Shown: piece after piece, positions 55,993 to 64,000 of the stretch
Layout: each line of letters starts with the position of its first letter
How positions within the stretch are numbered: position 1 is the stretch's first letter
Source: Fortiea sp. LEGE XX443
Lineage (GTDB): Bacteria; Cyanobacteriota; Cyanobacteriia; Cyanobacteriales; Nostocaceae
Assembly (NCBI RefSeq): GCF_015206815.1
Contig: NZ_JADEXZ010000005.1
Location: 91,299-155,298, forward strand
Length of the DNA stretch: 64,000 bases
Direction of reading: 5' to 3'
The notes under the pieces: model-generated
The model's input: only the letters and a program-made list of their open reading frames with translations
The model's database searches: none
What the model was told of the DNA's origin: nothing
Translations under genes and position numbers: made by a program

Positions 55993-56477
55993 GGGGATGA
56001 ATGAGATTGGTATAGCAGGTGACAGGTGACAGGTAACAGGTGACACTTCGGCATGGTTCGACTGCGCTCACCAGCCGCTCAGTGACCGCAGGTGACAGGG
56101 TTAAAAGTCTTTTAGTGCATGAGTTTTATCATTGGCCGATGTCCTAACTGCCTTGGCTACTGCTATATAAAGACGCGCTGGAAAAGTTATGTTGAGTCCA
56201 GACATTTGGATAATTTATTTTCTTGATTTCTCTGAAGACTAAGTAGGTCGGTGTTAAAAATTGTCGTTATGACAAGGCAGGAGGCAGAGGGCAGAAGGGA
56301 AGAGGTTTTCAAGCTACTTTACTTTCCGTTACATAGTTCGGTTTATTTGCACCTTTCTACTTAACTTGAACCAGAAAAAATATAAGTTGGGCGAACTCAA
56401 AGAAACTTCGCTTGTTTAGTACCGAATTTTTCTATTCGCCCAATACTTTTTAGACATTTTCTCAAAGATGAAAGAAG
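55993..56477. other. Intergenic region between YyaL and ndhD
   Basis: 485 bases. It holds the second TATAGCAG element (56011-56167), an AGGCAGAGGGCAGAAGGG repeat near 56275-56300, and a TTGGGCGAA/TTCGCCCAA inverted repeat (56387-56443). The last, just downstream of ndhD, may end its transcript. No reading frame. Confidence 0.6.
56011..56167 (-). repeat. MITE-like element, copy B (TATAGCAG termini)
   Basis: 157 bp with TATAGCAG (56011-56018) and CTGCTATA (56160-56167) as ends. On the minus strand its first roughly 80 bases match copy A at 10337 exactly (AGTAGCCAAGGCAGTTAGG, CATCGGCCAATGATAAAACT, CATGCACTAAAAGACTTTTA). The middle is 25 bp longer and contains a GCGGTCACTGAGCGGCTGGT/GCGCAGTCGAACC-type patch. 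The two copies are inverted relative to each other. Confidence 0.85.
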
Positions 56478-58175
56478 TTATTTAATGATTCCTAAAACAG
56501 GTACAGTTTCAGGCTCGGTAATTTGGGGAGAAAATAATCTCTTGGCAAATATTTGGGGTTTTGCTTGGGCAAATTGAATATATGATTGGCGTACCTGATT
56601 GTTGACAGCAACAGTTTTCACATCATACATTTGCGTTGCTAACTTGGGATACACACCAAAGCTAATAATCAACACTAAAAAACAAGCAGCAATAAATACT
56701 TCCCGCGGTCTAGCATCACTATAAACTGCTTCGTTAGGTAAGAGACAGTCTGTACCAAAGCAAACTGTTCCCTCATCTTCCTGATTTTCTAAAGCAGCAT
56801 TGTTAATATCACAGTTGAGTTCTGCACCAGTACCGTAAAATACCTGTCTCAACATCGATAGTAGATAGATGGGTGTGAGAATAACTCCGACGGCAGCTAA
56901 GAATACCATCACGGTGCAGAATGTCGCACTGTAGATGTCGCTGGTGGTGACACCAACAAACACCTGAAGTTCGCTGACAAAGCCACTCATCCCAGGAAGT
57001 GCCAGAGATGCCATTGCGCCAGCGGTAAATAGGGCAAACACTTTGGGCATTACTTGGCCAATACCGCCCATGTTATCCATGGCCATTGTATGAGTGCGAT
57101 CGTAGGTAACACCAGCTAAGAAAAACAATACTGCTGCAATCAAACCATGAGAGAGCATTTGCAGCATTGCACCACTTACTCCTACGTCAGTGAAGGAGGC
57201 AATTCCTAACAGCACAAAACCCATGTGGGAAATGGATGAATAGGCAAGGCGACGCTTCATGTTGGTCTGAGCGAAGGAGTTCAACGCACCATAAATAATA
57301 TTGATTACGCCTAGAGTTGCCAGCGCGGGGGCAAAGTAAACATGAGCATCAGATAGCATTTCTAAATTGAGGCGAATTAGCCCATATCCGCCCATTTTGA
57401 GCAGCACACCTGCCAAAATCATGGATACAGGCGCAGATGCTTCACCGTGGGCATCAGGCAACCATGTATGGAAAGGAAAGATAGCTAACTTGACACCAAA
57501 GGCAATTAGCAATCCTGCATATAGCCACAGTTCTAAAGCTAGGGGGTAGTTTTTAGCACCAAGTTCGACTATATCAAAGGTTGTATTATCGCCATAGAGA
57601 GCCATTGCCAGCCCTGCTACGAGAATAAAAATTGAAGCTGCTGCGGTGTAAAGCAAAAATTTTGTAGCGGCGTAGCGGCGTTTTTGACCGCCCCAAATGG
57701 AGACAAGTAAATATACAGGAACTAATTCTAGTTCCCACATAATGAAGAACAACATTAAGTCTTGGGCGACAAACACACCGATTTGGGCAGAGTACAGCAC
57801 CAACATCAAGAAATAAAACAGGCGTGGCTTTAAATTGACTTGCCATGCAGCAAAAATCGAAAGCGTTGTCACCAGCCCAGCCAATAGCACGAGTGGCGCG
57901 GAGATTCCATCGACTGAAACTGCCCAACTCACACCTAACTGAGGTAGCCAAACATATTTCTCCACGAGTTGAAAAGTCGTACTGCTGGCATCGTAATGCT
58001 TCCAAAAGGTATAGCACATCAAAATAAAGTCCGCGATCGCCACACCTAAGGCATACCATCGCACGAGCTTACCCTCTTTATCAGGAAGCACGGGAATGAG
58101 CATGGAAGCAACGAGTGGGAGTAGAATAATCGCGGTTAGCCAAGGAAATCCATCCGCTATCATGGCAGTAAGCAA
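56478..58175 (-). CDS. ndhD: NAD(P)H-quinone oxidoreductase subunit 4 (NdhD)
   Basis: 565 residues with about 14 membrane helices. The NdhD/NuoM signatures are present: [20 protein letters not shown] (key Glu), [20 protein letters not shown] (Lys and His of the proton path) and [20 protein letters not shown]. The C-terminal insert [20 protein letters not shown], with several Cys, is typical of Nostoc-type NdhD. It is part of the thylakoid NDH-1 complex for cyclic electron flow and respiration. No ndhF or ndhB is adjacent, so the complex variant (D1/D2 versus CO2-uptake D3/D4) is inferred only from sequence and stays uncertain. ATG 58175 fits; ATG 58163 is possible. Confidence 0.97.
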   Translation of the reverse strand: MLTAMIADGFPWLTAIILLPLVASMLIPVLPDKEGKLVRWYALGVAIADFILMCYTFWKHYDASSTTFQLVEKYVWLPQLGVSWAVSVDGISAPLVLLAGLVTTLSIFAAWQVNLKPRLFYFLMLVLYSAQIGVFVAQDLMLFFIMWELELVPVYLLVSIWGGQKRRYAATKFLLYTAAASIFILVAGLAMALYGDNTTFDIVELGAKNYPLALELWLYAGLLIAFGVKLAIFPFHTWLPDAHGEASAPVSMILAGVLLKMGGYGLIRLNLEMLSDAHVYFAPALATLGVINIIYGALNSFAQTNMKRRLAYSSISHMGFVLLGIASFTDVGVSGAMLQMLSHGLIAAVLFFLAGVTYDRTHTMAMDNMGGIGQVMPKVFALFTAGAMASLALPGMSGFVSELQVFVGVTTSDIYSATFCTVMVFLAAVGVILTPIYLLSMLRQVFYGTGAELNCDINNAALENQEDEGTVCFGTDCLLPNEAVYSDARPREVFIAACFLVLIISFGVYPKLATQMYDVKTVAVNNQVRQSYIQFAQAKPQIFAKRLFSPQITEPETVPVLGIIK

Positions 58176-58479
58176 AAATACTTATAGTTGAATGCAACTA
58201 TTATATGCAATTTCGTTATATTTTCTTCATAAATCTTTACCGCGGATAGGTATAGACAAAAGTCGAAGGAGGTAAGAGGCAATAGACATCTCCGACAAAG
58301 AATGTAGAGACTTAGCAATGCTACGTCTCTACAAGGGTTTCGGGTAACACAAAATTAATTTCTGGAGATGTCTAATAGGCAGGAGGTAATAGTCTTGAAA
58401 GTCCTTTATTGTCAGGATTTTCTGCTTAGTTTGTCTCCTTATCTACCTAACCGTTGCGATAGAATTCTCTCCGCAGCAC
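58176..58479. other. Intergenic region between ndhD and the Uma2 gene
   Basis: 304 bases with the ndhD promoter on the minus strand near 58180-58250 and one inverted-repeat element (58283-58374). No reading frame. Confidence 0.55.
58283..58374. repeat. MITE-like element with TAGACATCTCC termini
   Basis: The 92-bp segment has TAGACATCTCC (58283-58293) and its exact complement GGAGATGTCTA (58364-58374) as ends. Inside is a second inverted repeat, TGTAGAGAC/GTCTCTACA. The TA at each outer edge could be a TA target duplication, as for IS630/mariner elements. Confidence 0.75.
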
Positions 58480-59034
58480 TTAGTACTTTGCTATGATTGC
58501 GGAGACTGATATCTCTATATCTGGAAACGCTATTGGGTAAATTGTGCCGTCTATAAATGTAGATTTTACAGCATACTCTCCATCTTGGGGTTCACGAAAC
58601 ACCACAAGCTGCCTTTGCTTTAAGTTAACCACCCAGTATTCAGGGATGTTAACTTCAGCATAAATTTTGCTTTTTATTTCTAAGTCCTTTTCTAAGCTGG
58701 AATTTGCGTATTCAATTAACCAAAAAATATTTTCTGGATAAGGATGATGGGTTAAGTATTCACGCCCCAATCGTTGGACAATAGCAATATCAGGTTCAGG
58801 TTCGGAATTATTAGGTAAGGTAATTGGTTTGTCTAGACGAATCATTGCCAGACCACCGATTAATTTAATTAAATATTCTCCTGCTTCACTACTAAAATAT
58901 GCGTGGGGTTCTCCCTCTGGTGACATTTCGATAATTTCCCCTTTTAGTAGTTCTACCCATCGGTTTTCTAAAATACCCGCCTCAATCATGCGATGATATT
59001 CGTCTATCGACCATTTAGCTGTAGTTAGAGTCAT
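58480..59034 (-). CDS. Uma2-family (DUF820) endonuclease-like protein
   Basis: 184 residues from ATG 59034 (MTLTTAKWSIDEYHRM); the frame upstream begins with TTG and is less likely. The fold is complete: WVELLKGEIIEMSPEGEPHA, then PEPDIAIV (first Asp), WLIEYANSSLEKDLEIKSKIY (E-x-K pattern) and IPEYWVVNLKQRQL. Uma2 proteins have a PD-(D/E)xK nuclease-type core and are greatly multiplied in cyanobacteria; their role is unknown. Nothing at the neighbours explains it. This complete copy shows how much the fragment at 45884 lacks. Confidence 0.9.
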   Translation of the reverse strand: MTLTTAKWSIDEYHRMIEAGILENRWVELLKGEIIEMSPEGEPHAYFSSEAGEYLIKLIGGLAMIRLDKPITLPNNSEPEPDIAIVQRLGREYLTHHPYPENIFWLIEYANSSLEKDLEIKSKIYAEVNIPEYWVVNLKQRQLVVFREPQDGEYAVKSTFIDGTIYPIAFPDIEISVSAIIAKY

Positions 59035-59131
59035 AGCGATCGCTTTTCTTAGCTTTGCTGGCTTTACATTGTAGTCTAACAATTTCCTGTAAATGTTTAA
59101 ATATTTTTGCGTAGGTACTTATGTTATGTAC

Positions 59132-59638
59132 TTACAGCGTCAATTCCATAAAAATCCAGTTTGCCCGATATTCTGGGGGAACTTCAAGTTTTTCAAAATA
59201 TGGTTCAATATCTTGAAAACCGAGTGAATGATAGAGTGCTTGTGCGTCCTTGGTAAAAGGAGCCGTATCTAGGCGTAGCTTTGAGTAACCAATATTAGCA
59301 GCTTCATAGATAATATTTTCTAATAAAGCCCGACCTATCCCTTTTGTCCGAAACTTTGGTCTGACATACATTCTTTTAACCTCGCCAACACCCTCCTCAA
59401 TTTTACGCAAACAAGCGCAACCAACTATTTTGCCTTTATATTTTCCTAAAAGTAAGCGTCCTTCTGGTGGCATAAACTCGTGGAGTTGAGCCATACATTC
59501 CTCTAAGGAACGATTAACATCAAAACTAATGTTATATTCACTGCTCCACATCAAGTGTATCCAGTTAAAATATTCTGATAATAATTCACTTACATGATGT
59601 TTATACTTATCAGTTTCAACTTGAATAATTTTTAGCAA
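59132..59638 (-). CDS. GNAT N-acetyltransferase
   Basis: 168 residues if translation starts at TTG 59638, which follows AAGGAG by 9 bases; a TTG nine codons further up (59665) is less supported. The fold shows MWSSEYNISFDVNRSLEECM, GKIVGCACLRKIEEGVGEVK, then RMYVRPKFRTKGIGRALLEN (acetyl-CoA loop RxxGIG) and LRLDTAPFTKDAQALYHSLG. It resembles bacterial small-molecule acetyltransferases. No substrate hint from neighbours; the gene is divergent from the DAO-family oxidoreductase. Confidence 0.88.
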   Translation of the reverse strand: MLKIIQVETDKYKHHVSELLSEYFNWIHLMWSSEYNISFDVNRSLEECMAQLHEFMPPEGRLLLGKYKGKIVGCACLRKIEEGVGEVKRMYVRPKFRTKGIGRALLENIIYEAANIGYSKLRLDTAPFTKDAQALYHSLGFQDIEPYFEKLEVPPEYRANWIFMELTL

Positions 59639-59740
59639 AGTATATCTCTCCTTGAAAGTTGCCAAAAAGAACGTGAGCCTATCTATCCTCCCATCCTTGC
59701 GAGAGAATATCTTTTGAGTCGTCTACAAGCAACATATTGA

Positions 59741-60883
59741 ATGAAAACTTACGATTGGATTGTTGTTGGTGGCGGGATTACAGGTGCTACACTCGCCTAC
59801 GAATTAATCAAAATAGGCTTGAGTGTACTTTTATTAGAACAACATGTCACACCAGAGAATGCAACTCGATATAGTTATGGTGGACTAGCTTATTGGTCAG
59901 GTACAACACCACTAACTCGTCAATTATGCCAGGAAGCGATCGCTCGTTACCAAATTCTGTCTCAAGAGTTAGATGCTGATATTCAGTTGCGAGAATTAGA
60001 TTTATTGCTGACGATTTCCGCCGATAGTAACCCAGAAGCCGCATCTGCTGTCTATGCAAATTGTGCAGTACGTCCGCAATTAGTCAGTGTACAGGAAGCC
60101 TGTGAGTTAGAACCACTTTTGAATCGGGAGGCGATCGCAGGTGCTTTAACTGTCAAACATGGCCATATTCATCCAGACAAAACAGCACAAGCTTACATTC
60201 AAGCTTTCTTACGTGCTGGGGGTGAAATGCAAATTAGTCAAGTTTTACAAGTCCTCAAAGGTGGTGTGCAAACTAACACCGGAAACTATTACAGCGCTAA
60301 CGTTGTAGTTTGTACTGGTGGACTCAGCCGACAATTACTCAAATCAGCAGGTATTTCCATCAAAGTGTATTTTACCCACACAGAAATGATTGAAATTCCA
60401 CCTGTGAATTTGCGTTTACATACTTTGATAATGCCAGCTAATCTGCAAAGATTTCAATTAGAAACAGCATCTACTCAAGTTGATGAATTATGGGATGAAT
60501 TAGGAAATGAATTAGTCTCGCCAATCTTAGATGTAGGTGCAGTCCAGTTTTTAGATGGTAGCTTGCGCTTGGGTCAAATTAGTCGTGTCCTCACAAATCC
60601 TTATGCAAAGGTAAACTCAAAAGAAAGTGAGAAATGGCTGCGAACTAGTATCGCACAAGTGTTACCAGCTTTGGGTAACTTACCAGGAACTTGGCATCAT
60701 TGTTTAGTGGCGTTTAGTAAAAATCGTCTACCTGTAATTGCTGCTGTCCCAGAATTTGCAGGTGTTTATATTTTTTCTGGATTTAGCAATCCTCTTGTTT
60801 TTGTTCCGCCTTTAGCACAACGTTTTGCTAAGTTTGTAACTGGTAAGGAAGATGAAGTTATTATGGGACTTACGGAAGTTTAA
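59741..60883 (+). CDS. DAO-family FAD-dependent oxidoreductase
   Basis: 380 residues. It starts with the FAD motif DWIVVGGGITGATLAYELIK and has HIHPDKTAQAYIQAFLRAGG and VVCTGGLSRQLLKSAGI. Near the end comes FSGFSNPLVFVPPLAQRFAK, the usual GD/glycine-rich flavin loop of DAO-type enzymes. Relatives oxidise amino acids, glycine or sarcosine; the substrate is unknown. It is complete and alone. Repeat words (ACGCAAAGGTGCGCGGAGG) follow the stop. Confidence 0.92.
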   Translation: MKTYDWIVVGGGITGATLAYELIKIGLSVLLLEQHVTPENATRYSYGGLAYWSGTTPLTRQLCQEAIARYQILSQELDADIQLRELDLLLTISADSNPEAASAVYANCAVRPQLVSVQEACELEPLLNREAIAGALTVKHGHIHPDKTAQAYIQAFLRAGGEMQISQVLQVLKGGVQTNTGNYYSANVVVCTGGLSRQLLKSAGISIKVYFTHTEMIEIPPVNLRLHTLIMPANLQRFQLETASTQVDELWDELGNELVSPILDVGAVQFLDGSLRLGQISRVLTNPYAKVNSKESEKWLRTSIAQVLPALGNLPGTWHHCLVAFSKNRLPVIAAVPEFAGVYIFSGFSNPLVFVPPLAQRFAKFVTGKEDEVIMGLTEV

Positions 60884-60979
60884 TGAGGTTTTGTTTAACG
60901 CAAAGGTGCGCGGAGGTGAGCGCAGAGTTACACGGAGATTTTTTAATTAAGTATTTAAGCAAATCTTTATAGAGAATGT

Positions 60980-61687
60980 TTAAATGCTGTTGATTTGATT
61001 TTTGTTTAATCTAACTTCTTGAATTTCTAGATTCGTTATGTCTGTAGCAATGATTTCGGCTGCTTCTTCTAAAAGTTGCTTTTGTTCTTGTTGAATTGCT
61101 TCTAAACGACAAGAAATTTCTGCTAATCTTTGCTGTTTATCTTGATAAAGAGTTTTATTATTAGATGTGTTATCTATTTGATGATAATTGGTAACTTGAT
61201 TAAAAGTAAAACTACCAACTCTAGCTAAGGTAAGAAAGATAACTTTTATCAAAGCTGACAATAATTTTAATGGTGCTTGCAATATGGAAAAACTGGCTGT
61301 TGTAAATAAGCGAATAATAGCGTTGATAATACTGCCAAGAATAACCAAACTAAAGAGCAGAATGACTAAACTAATAACAGGGTGATTTGCTGACCAATTG
61401 AGTACATGAAGCAGACGCAATATTGCTGGATGTTGTGTTAGCCAATCATTCATTGAGGAGGCGATCGCGGTTTCAATTGCTCCTGATGTTGTATTCTTAA
61501 ATTGATCAGCCGTTTGCAGCCCTTGACCGATAGAAGATTTAGCTTGTTCAAGGGTTGTTGTTGCTGTTTTTTGCCAAGACTCTCCAACTTGTTGAGCAGA
61601 GTTAAAGTTTTGATTGACAAAATTCTGAACATTTTGCCAACTTTGAGTAACTTCTTCAGGCAAACTGATATTTATTTGAGGTGTCAT
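60980..61687 (-). CDS. Hypothetical membrane protein with coiled-coil ends
   Basis: 235 residues from ATG 61687 (MTPQINISLPEEV); GTG 61699, overlapping the P450 stop, would add four. The first 90 residues are polar and helical (SWQNVQNFVNQNFNSAQQVG, TTTLEQAKSSIGQGLQTADQ). Then come two hydrophobic helices (VISLVILLFSLVILGSIINA and LLSALIKVIFLTLARVG). The last 50 residues form a coiled coil (LAEISCRLEAIQQEQKQLLE). No enzyme motif. It follows the P450 gene without a gap on the same strand, so the two are probably co-transcribed. Function unknown. Confidence 0.85.
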   Translation of the reverse strand: MTPQINISLPEEVTQSWQNVQNFVNQNFNSAQQVGESWQKTATTTLEQAKSSIGQGLQTADQFKNTTSGAIETAIASSMNDWLTQHPAILRLLHVLNWSANHPVISLVILLFSLVILGSIINAIIRLFTTASFSILQAPLKLLSALIKVIFLTLARVGSFTFNQVTNYHQIDNTSNNKTLYQDKQQRLAEISCRLEAIQQEQKQLLEEAAEIIATDITNLEIQEVRLNKNQINSI

Positions 61688-61695
61688 ATAAAATT

Positions 61696-63000
61696 TCACC
61701 GAGGCTGAAATCGAACCCGCAACCCATCTTTGGGACGATTTGTGGGAATCCGTACTGTAGCCAAACTTTGGTTAGGTAAGATTTCCCAATCATAGCTGCG
61801 TAAAAGATGGGCAGCAACAATCTTCATTTCCATTTTGGCAAATGCTACACCAATACACACACGCGGCCCCCCACCAAAACCAATTAAACTAAAAGGATAC
61901 TTTTTGTGTTCTTGGCGCTGAGGACTGAAACGGTCAGGGTCAAAACGTTCTGGTTCAGGGTAAATTTCTGGCAGGTTTTGGGTAGTTAAAATTGAATAAT
62001 ATAATTGCCAACCGGCCGGGACGTAGAAACCTTCATATTCAAACTCTTTGATTACACCGCGAAATCCCCCTGCAACTGGTGGATGTAGTCTTTCAACCTC
62101 CGATAAAATTTGTTCTAGATAGGGCATTTGCCCCAATTGTTCTATGGTTATGGAAGCGTCTTGAGCGAGTTGCAACTGTTCTTCCCTGGCGCGTTGTAAA
62201 ACTTCTGGATGACGCGCTAATTCTGTAACTAACCACGTCAACATTGCAGTTGTGGTTTCATGTCCAGCAAAGAGTAACAGCAATGCTTGAGCAATAATTT
62301 CTTTTTCACTTAAGCTGTTACCATCTTCATCTCTAGCTTGGATTAATAAACTCAAAGCATCTTTGGTGGGATTTTGCTGGCGTTCTTTCACAACCTGAGC
62401 AATATGTTCTAAAATTTGATTGCGAGCAGCGATCGCTTTGCTAAAGGTAGTAAAAGGTAAAGGCAAAGTATTCAGAGCAAAAAAACCGTTGGTGAGGTTG
62501 GTAAATAACCCACTCAGACGTATAGCTTCCTCGCCAGAACTTGTACCTAGCAACAATTGACTAGCAATATCAAATGTGAGTTTTTTAAACTCATCAAACC
62601 AAGTAAACTCTTGTTTGGTTTCCCATCGTTTGAGATAGTTCCGTGTAATTTCGTCCATTGTGGTGACATAGTTTGCCAGTGCTGGCCCGTGTAATGCTGG
62701 CATCATCAAGCGGCGATTTCTGCGATGTTCTTCACCATCTTGCACAAACAATGATTCACCCAACAGTACTTTAAAATTTTCTGGCCAACCCTCCCGCCAA
62801 GAAAAATCTTCCATGTGGCTGGAAAGGACAAACTCAACCGCTTTTGGCCCTATCATTGCGACTGTTGGTCTACCTAACATATGGGTTTTAAAAATAGACC
62901 CGTAACGCTGATAGCGCTTTTCGACAAAGTTTAAGTCTGCAAGAAAAGAGAGAGTTTCGCCTAAGATAGGTAAACCAAAGTTTCCGGGTGGTAGTTGCAT
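61696..63000 (-). CDS. Cytochrome P450, CYP120-like
   Basis: 434 residues. Haem-binding FGGGPRVCIGVAFAKMEM (Cys in FxxGxRxCxG), the I-helix AGHETTTAML and the K-helix SEVERLHPPV (ExxR) are all intact. The N-terminus PPGNFGLPILGETLSFLADL resembles CYP120-type cyanobacterial P450s, some of which hydroxylate retinoids. It should be an active soluble monooxygenase; the substrate and redox partner are unknown. The stop overlaps a possible GTG start of the membrane protein gene. It lies near no carotenoid genes here. Confidence 0.95.
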   Translation of the reverse strand: MQLPPGNFGLPILGETLSFLADLNFVEKRYQRYGSIFKTHMLGRPTVAMIGPKAVEFVLSSHMEDFSWREGWPENFKVLLGESLFVQDGEEHRRNRRLMMPALHGPALANYVTTMDEITRNYLKRWETKQEFTWFDEFKKLTFDIASQLLLGTSSGEEAIRLSGLFTNLTNGFFALNTLPLPFTTFSKAIAARNQILEHIAQVVKERQQNPTKDALSLLIQARDEDGNSLSEKEIIAQALLLLFAGHETTTAMLTWLVTELARHPEVLQRAREEQLQLAQDASITIEQLGQMPYLEQILSEVERLHPPVAGGFRGVIKEFEYEGFYVPAGWQLYYSILTTQNLPEIYPEPERFDPDRFSPQRQEHKKYPFSLIGFGGGPRVCIGVAFAKMEMKIVAAHLLRSYDWEILPNQSLATVRIPTNRPKDGLRVRFQPR

Positions 63001-63166
63001 TTTGTTATCAGATTAGCGATCGCACGTTTCAATTTTAATTAACTCTAAGTCTTTTAGGGAAATGCGATCGCACAGATCAAATAGAAAAAGGGTGATGTGT
63101 TCACCAGGAATAATTAAGCGATCGCTATTCAGTAATTAAAAAAAATTTATCAGGCAGTGACGACAA

Positions 63167-63289
63167 TGGCGCTAAACTCTTATGACGAAGAAGCCCTGAA
63201 AGTCAAATTGATAGTCCCTGATGAAGTTAGCCGATATCCTCAAAGACTCAAATTACAAGCTGTCGCAGTTTACGATCGCCGAAATTGAG
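63167..63289 (+). pseudogene. Possible 5' fragment of a restriction-type gene
   Basis: A 40-residue frame from ATG 63167 starts MALNSYDEEALKVKLIVP. This resembles the beginning of type I restriction or DNA-methylase proteins (DEEALKxKLIVPYL), but the frame then runs into unrelated sequence and stops. The frame at 63221 begins inside it. It may be a leftover front end fused to another gene; the comparison is from memory and weak. Confidence 0.35.
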
Positions 63290-63829
63290 CAGTTAGAGCA
63301 GACGATTACCCTCAAAGCAACCAAAAACGGTGATGTTCCTTATACGGTGTGTTTGGTGCGCCAAAAAGCGATTAAGCTAACACCAGAGGAGGCAATTCGG
63401 CAATTATATTTACAGGTTTTGCGCGATCGCTTGCACTATCCCCTCAGTCGCATTCAGGTTGAGTATGGGGTGAACTTTGGGCGAGAGGTGAAACGGGCAG
63501 ACATCGTAGTTATGGATAAAGACCGTCCTAACACGGTCTACATACTCGTAGAGCTAAAAAAGCCAAAGCTCAAGGATGGGAAAGACCAGCTGCGCTCTTA
63601 CTGCAATGCTACAGGTGCGCCGATCGCTGTCTGGACAAATGGCGATCAAATTTCTTACTATCAGCGCAAAGACCCCAATTATTTTGAAGACATTCCGGGG
63701 CTACCCAATGCAAATCAAACCCTAGCAGATATTCTCCAGATCAAGTTCACCCTGGAAGACCTGATTGCTAATGACAAGTTAGTGAAGGAGAATAAGGGAC
63801 TTCCAGAGAATAAAATATACAACTTATGA
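63221..63829 (+). CDS. HsdR N-terminal-domain protein, probably truncated
   Basis: 202 residues. Residues 30-170 form the type I restriction HsdR N-terminal nuclease-like domain: AIRQLYLQVLRDRLHYPLSR, VEYGVNFGREVKRADIVVMD (catalytic Asp) and YILVELKKPKLKDGKDQLRS (the ExK part). Full-length relatives usually go on into an N6-adenine methylase or helicase. This one ends at ENKGLPENKIYNL right where a methylase part would follow. It is therefore probably the front of a broken restriction-modification gene, although stand-alone HsdR_N proteins exist. A strong terminator is 22 bases downstream. No ribosome binding site precedes ATG 63221. Confidence 0.75.
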   Translation: MKLADILKDSNYKLSQFTIAEIEQLEQTITLKATKNGDVPYTVCLVRQKAIKLTPEEAIRQLYLQVLRDRLHYPLSRIQVEYGVNFGREVKRADIVVMDKDRPNTVYILVELKKPKLKDGKDQLRSYCNATGAPIAVWTNGDQISYYQRKDPNYFEDIPGLPNANQTLADILQIKFTLEDLIANDKLVKENKGLPENKIYNL

Positions 63830-63851
63830 AAATGATAATCATTCCGGTGGC

Positions 63852-63895
63852 GGGAAGGGAAAGGTTGCTAACGGCAACCTTTCCCTTCCCTTTTT
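63852..63895 (+). terminator. Strong rho-independent terminator
   Basis: A perfect 17-bp stem, GGGAAGGGAAAGGTTGC with its complement around a 5-base loop, is followed by TTTTT. It may also be the end of a mobile element, because a transposase-like start follows. Confidence 0.8.
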
Positions 63896-63941
63896 GTAGT
63901 AAATTCAATGATGATTCGATTTTGGATGTGCATAGGTGTCA

Positions 63942-64000
63942 ATGGAATTAACAGATTCACTAAAGCATTTGTTGAAGGAAACTGCACAGCAATTAAAAGG
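63942..64000 (+). CDS. Start of a possible transposase gene, cut by window edge
   Basis: From ATG 63942 the open frame reads MELTDSLKHLLKETAQQLK to the window end. The pattern resembles the first residues of ISAzo13-type transposases in cyanobacteria (L..TA..LKG). With fewer than 20 residues this is only a hint. No other frame here is better. Confidence 0.35.
   Translation, partial: MELTDSLKHLLKETAQQLK

Noticed and set aside
57586..58059. 157-residue minus-strand frame in the ndhD region
   Set aside because: It is an out-of-frame reading of ndhD with Cys/Arg-rich nonsense and no family motif.

Overview
The window is a piece of a cyanobacterial chromosome, most likely from a filamentous, Nostoc/Anabaena-like member of the Nostocales. 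It carries cytochrome b6 and subunit IV genes (petB, petD), ndhD, a RuBisCO activase with a small-subunit-like tail, a CpcS-type phycobilin lyase and a CYP120-like P450. The HIP1 palindrome GCGATCGC recurs throughout. Heptanucleotide repeats and small dispersed repeats typical of this group sit between genes and sometimes inside them.

Layout. 0-4.8 kb: a two-partner secretion pair on the minus strand (secreted beta-helix protein, then its outer-membrane transporter, cut by the window edge). 5.2-12.1 kb: tRNA-Cys, ahcY, a coiled-coil protein, a broken crtO-like gene next to a decayed IS630-type transposase tail, then ddl, plsY and a CocE-type hydrolase. 12.2-17.5 kb: one very large hybrid histidine kinase. 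17.9-25.9 kb: a radical-SAM activase-like protein, a DsbA-like protein, a zinc-ribbon membrane protein, a glycosyltransferase, an anti-sigma-factor-like ATPase, petB-petD, a carboxyl-terminal protease and a metallo-beta-lactamase-fold protein that lacks most metal ligands. 26-33.6 kb: a site-2 protease, the cpcS lyase with a HEAT-repeat partner, a CAP-domain protein, an FHA-PAS-GAF-GGDEF-EAL protein and a MarR regulator. 33.8-45.8 kb: PBP4-type peptidase, TPR protein, second MarR, rca, PrxQ, cysK, an UgpC/MalK-like ATPase, a flavin monooxygenase, and a type II peroxiredoxin beside glutathione reductase. 45.9-48.6 kb: a decay zone with a truncated Uma2 gene, a remnant of a TPR/CHAT-type gene, a 21-bp tandem repeat and two adjacent toxin-antitoxin modules. 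48.7-64 kb: acetyltransferases, an ABC exporter, a phytase-like esterase, clpP, a likely 51-residue small protein, a YyaL/DUF255 protein, ndhD, a complete Uma2 protein, a DAO-family oxidoreductase, P450 plus a membrane coiled-coil protein, a truncated restriction-type gene and perhaps the start of a transposase.

Most genes are conserved housekeeping or photosynthesis functions arranged singly or in pairs; there is no large operon and no CRISPR array, prophage or biosynthetic cluster. I do not see a clearly new multi-gene system. The most unusual signals are structural: at least four short elements with terminal inverted repeats (one family present twice in opposite orientation, one copy ending on the proposed start codon of the CocE-like gene), repeat-derived peptide inserts within three open reading frames, large perfect or near-perfect inverted repeats beside petB and petD, and the gene-decay/toxin-antitoxin zone at 46-48.5 kb.
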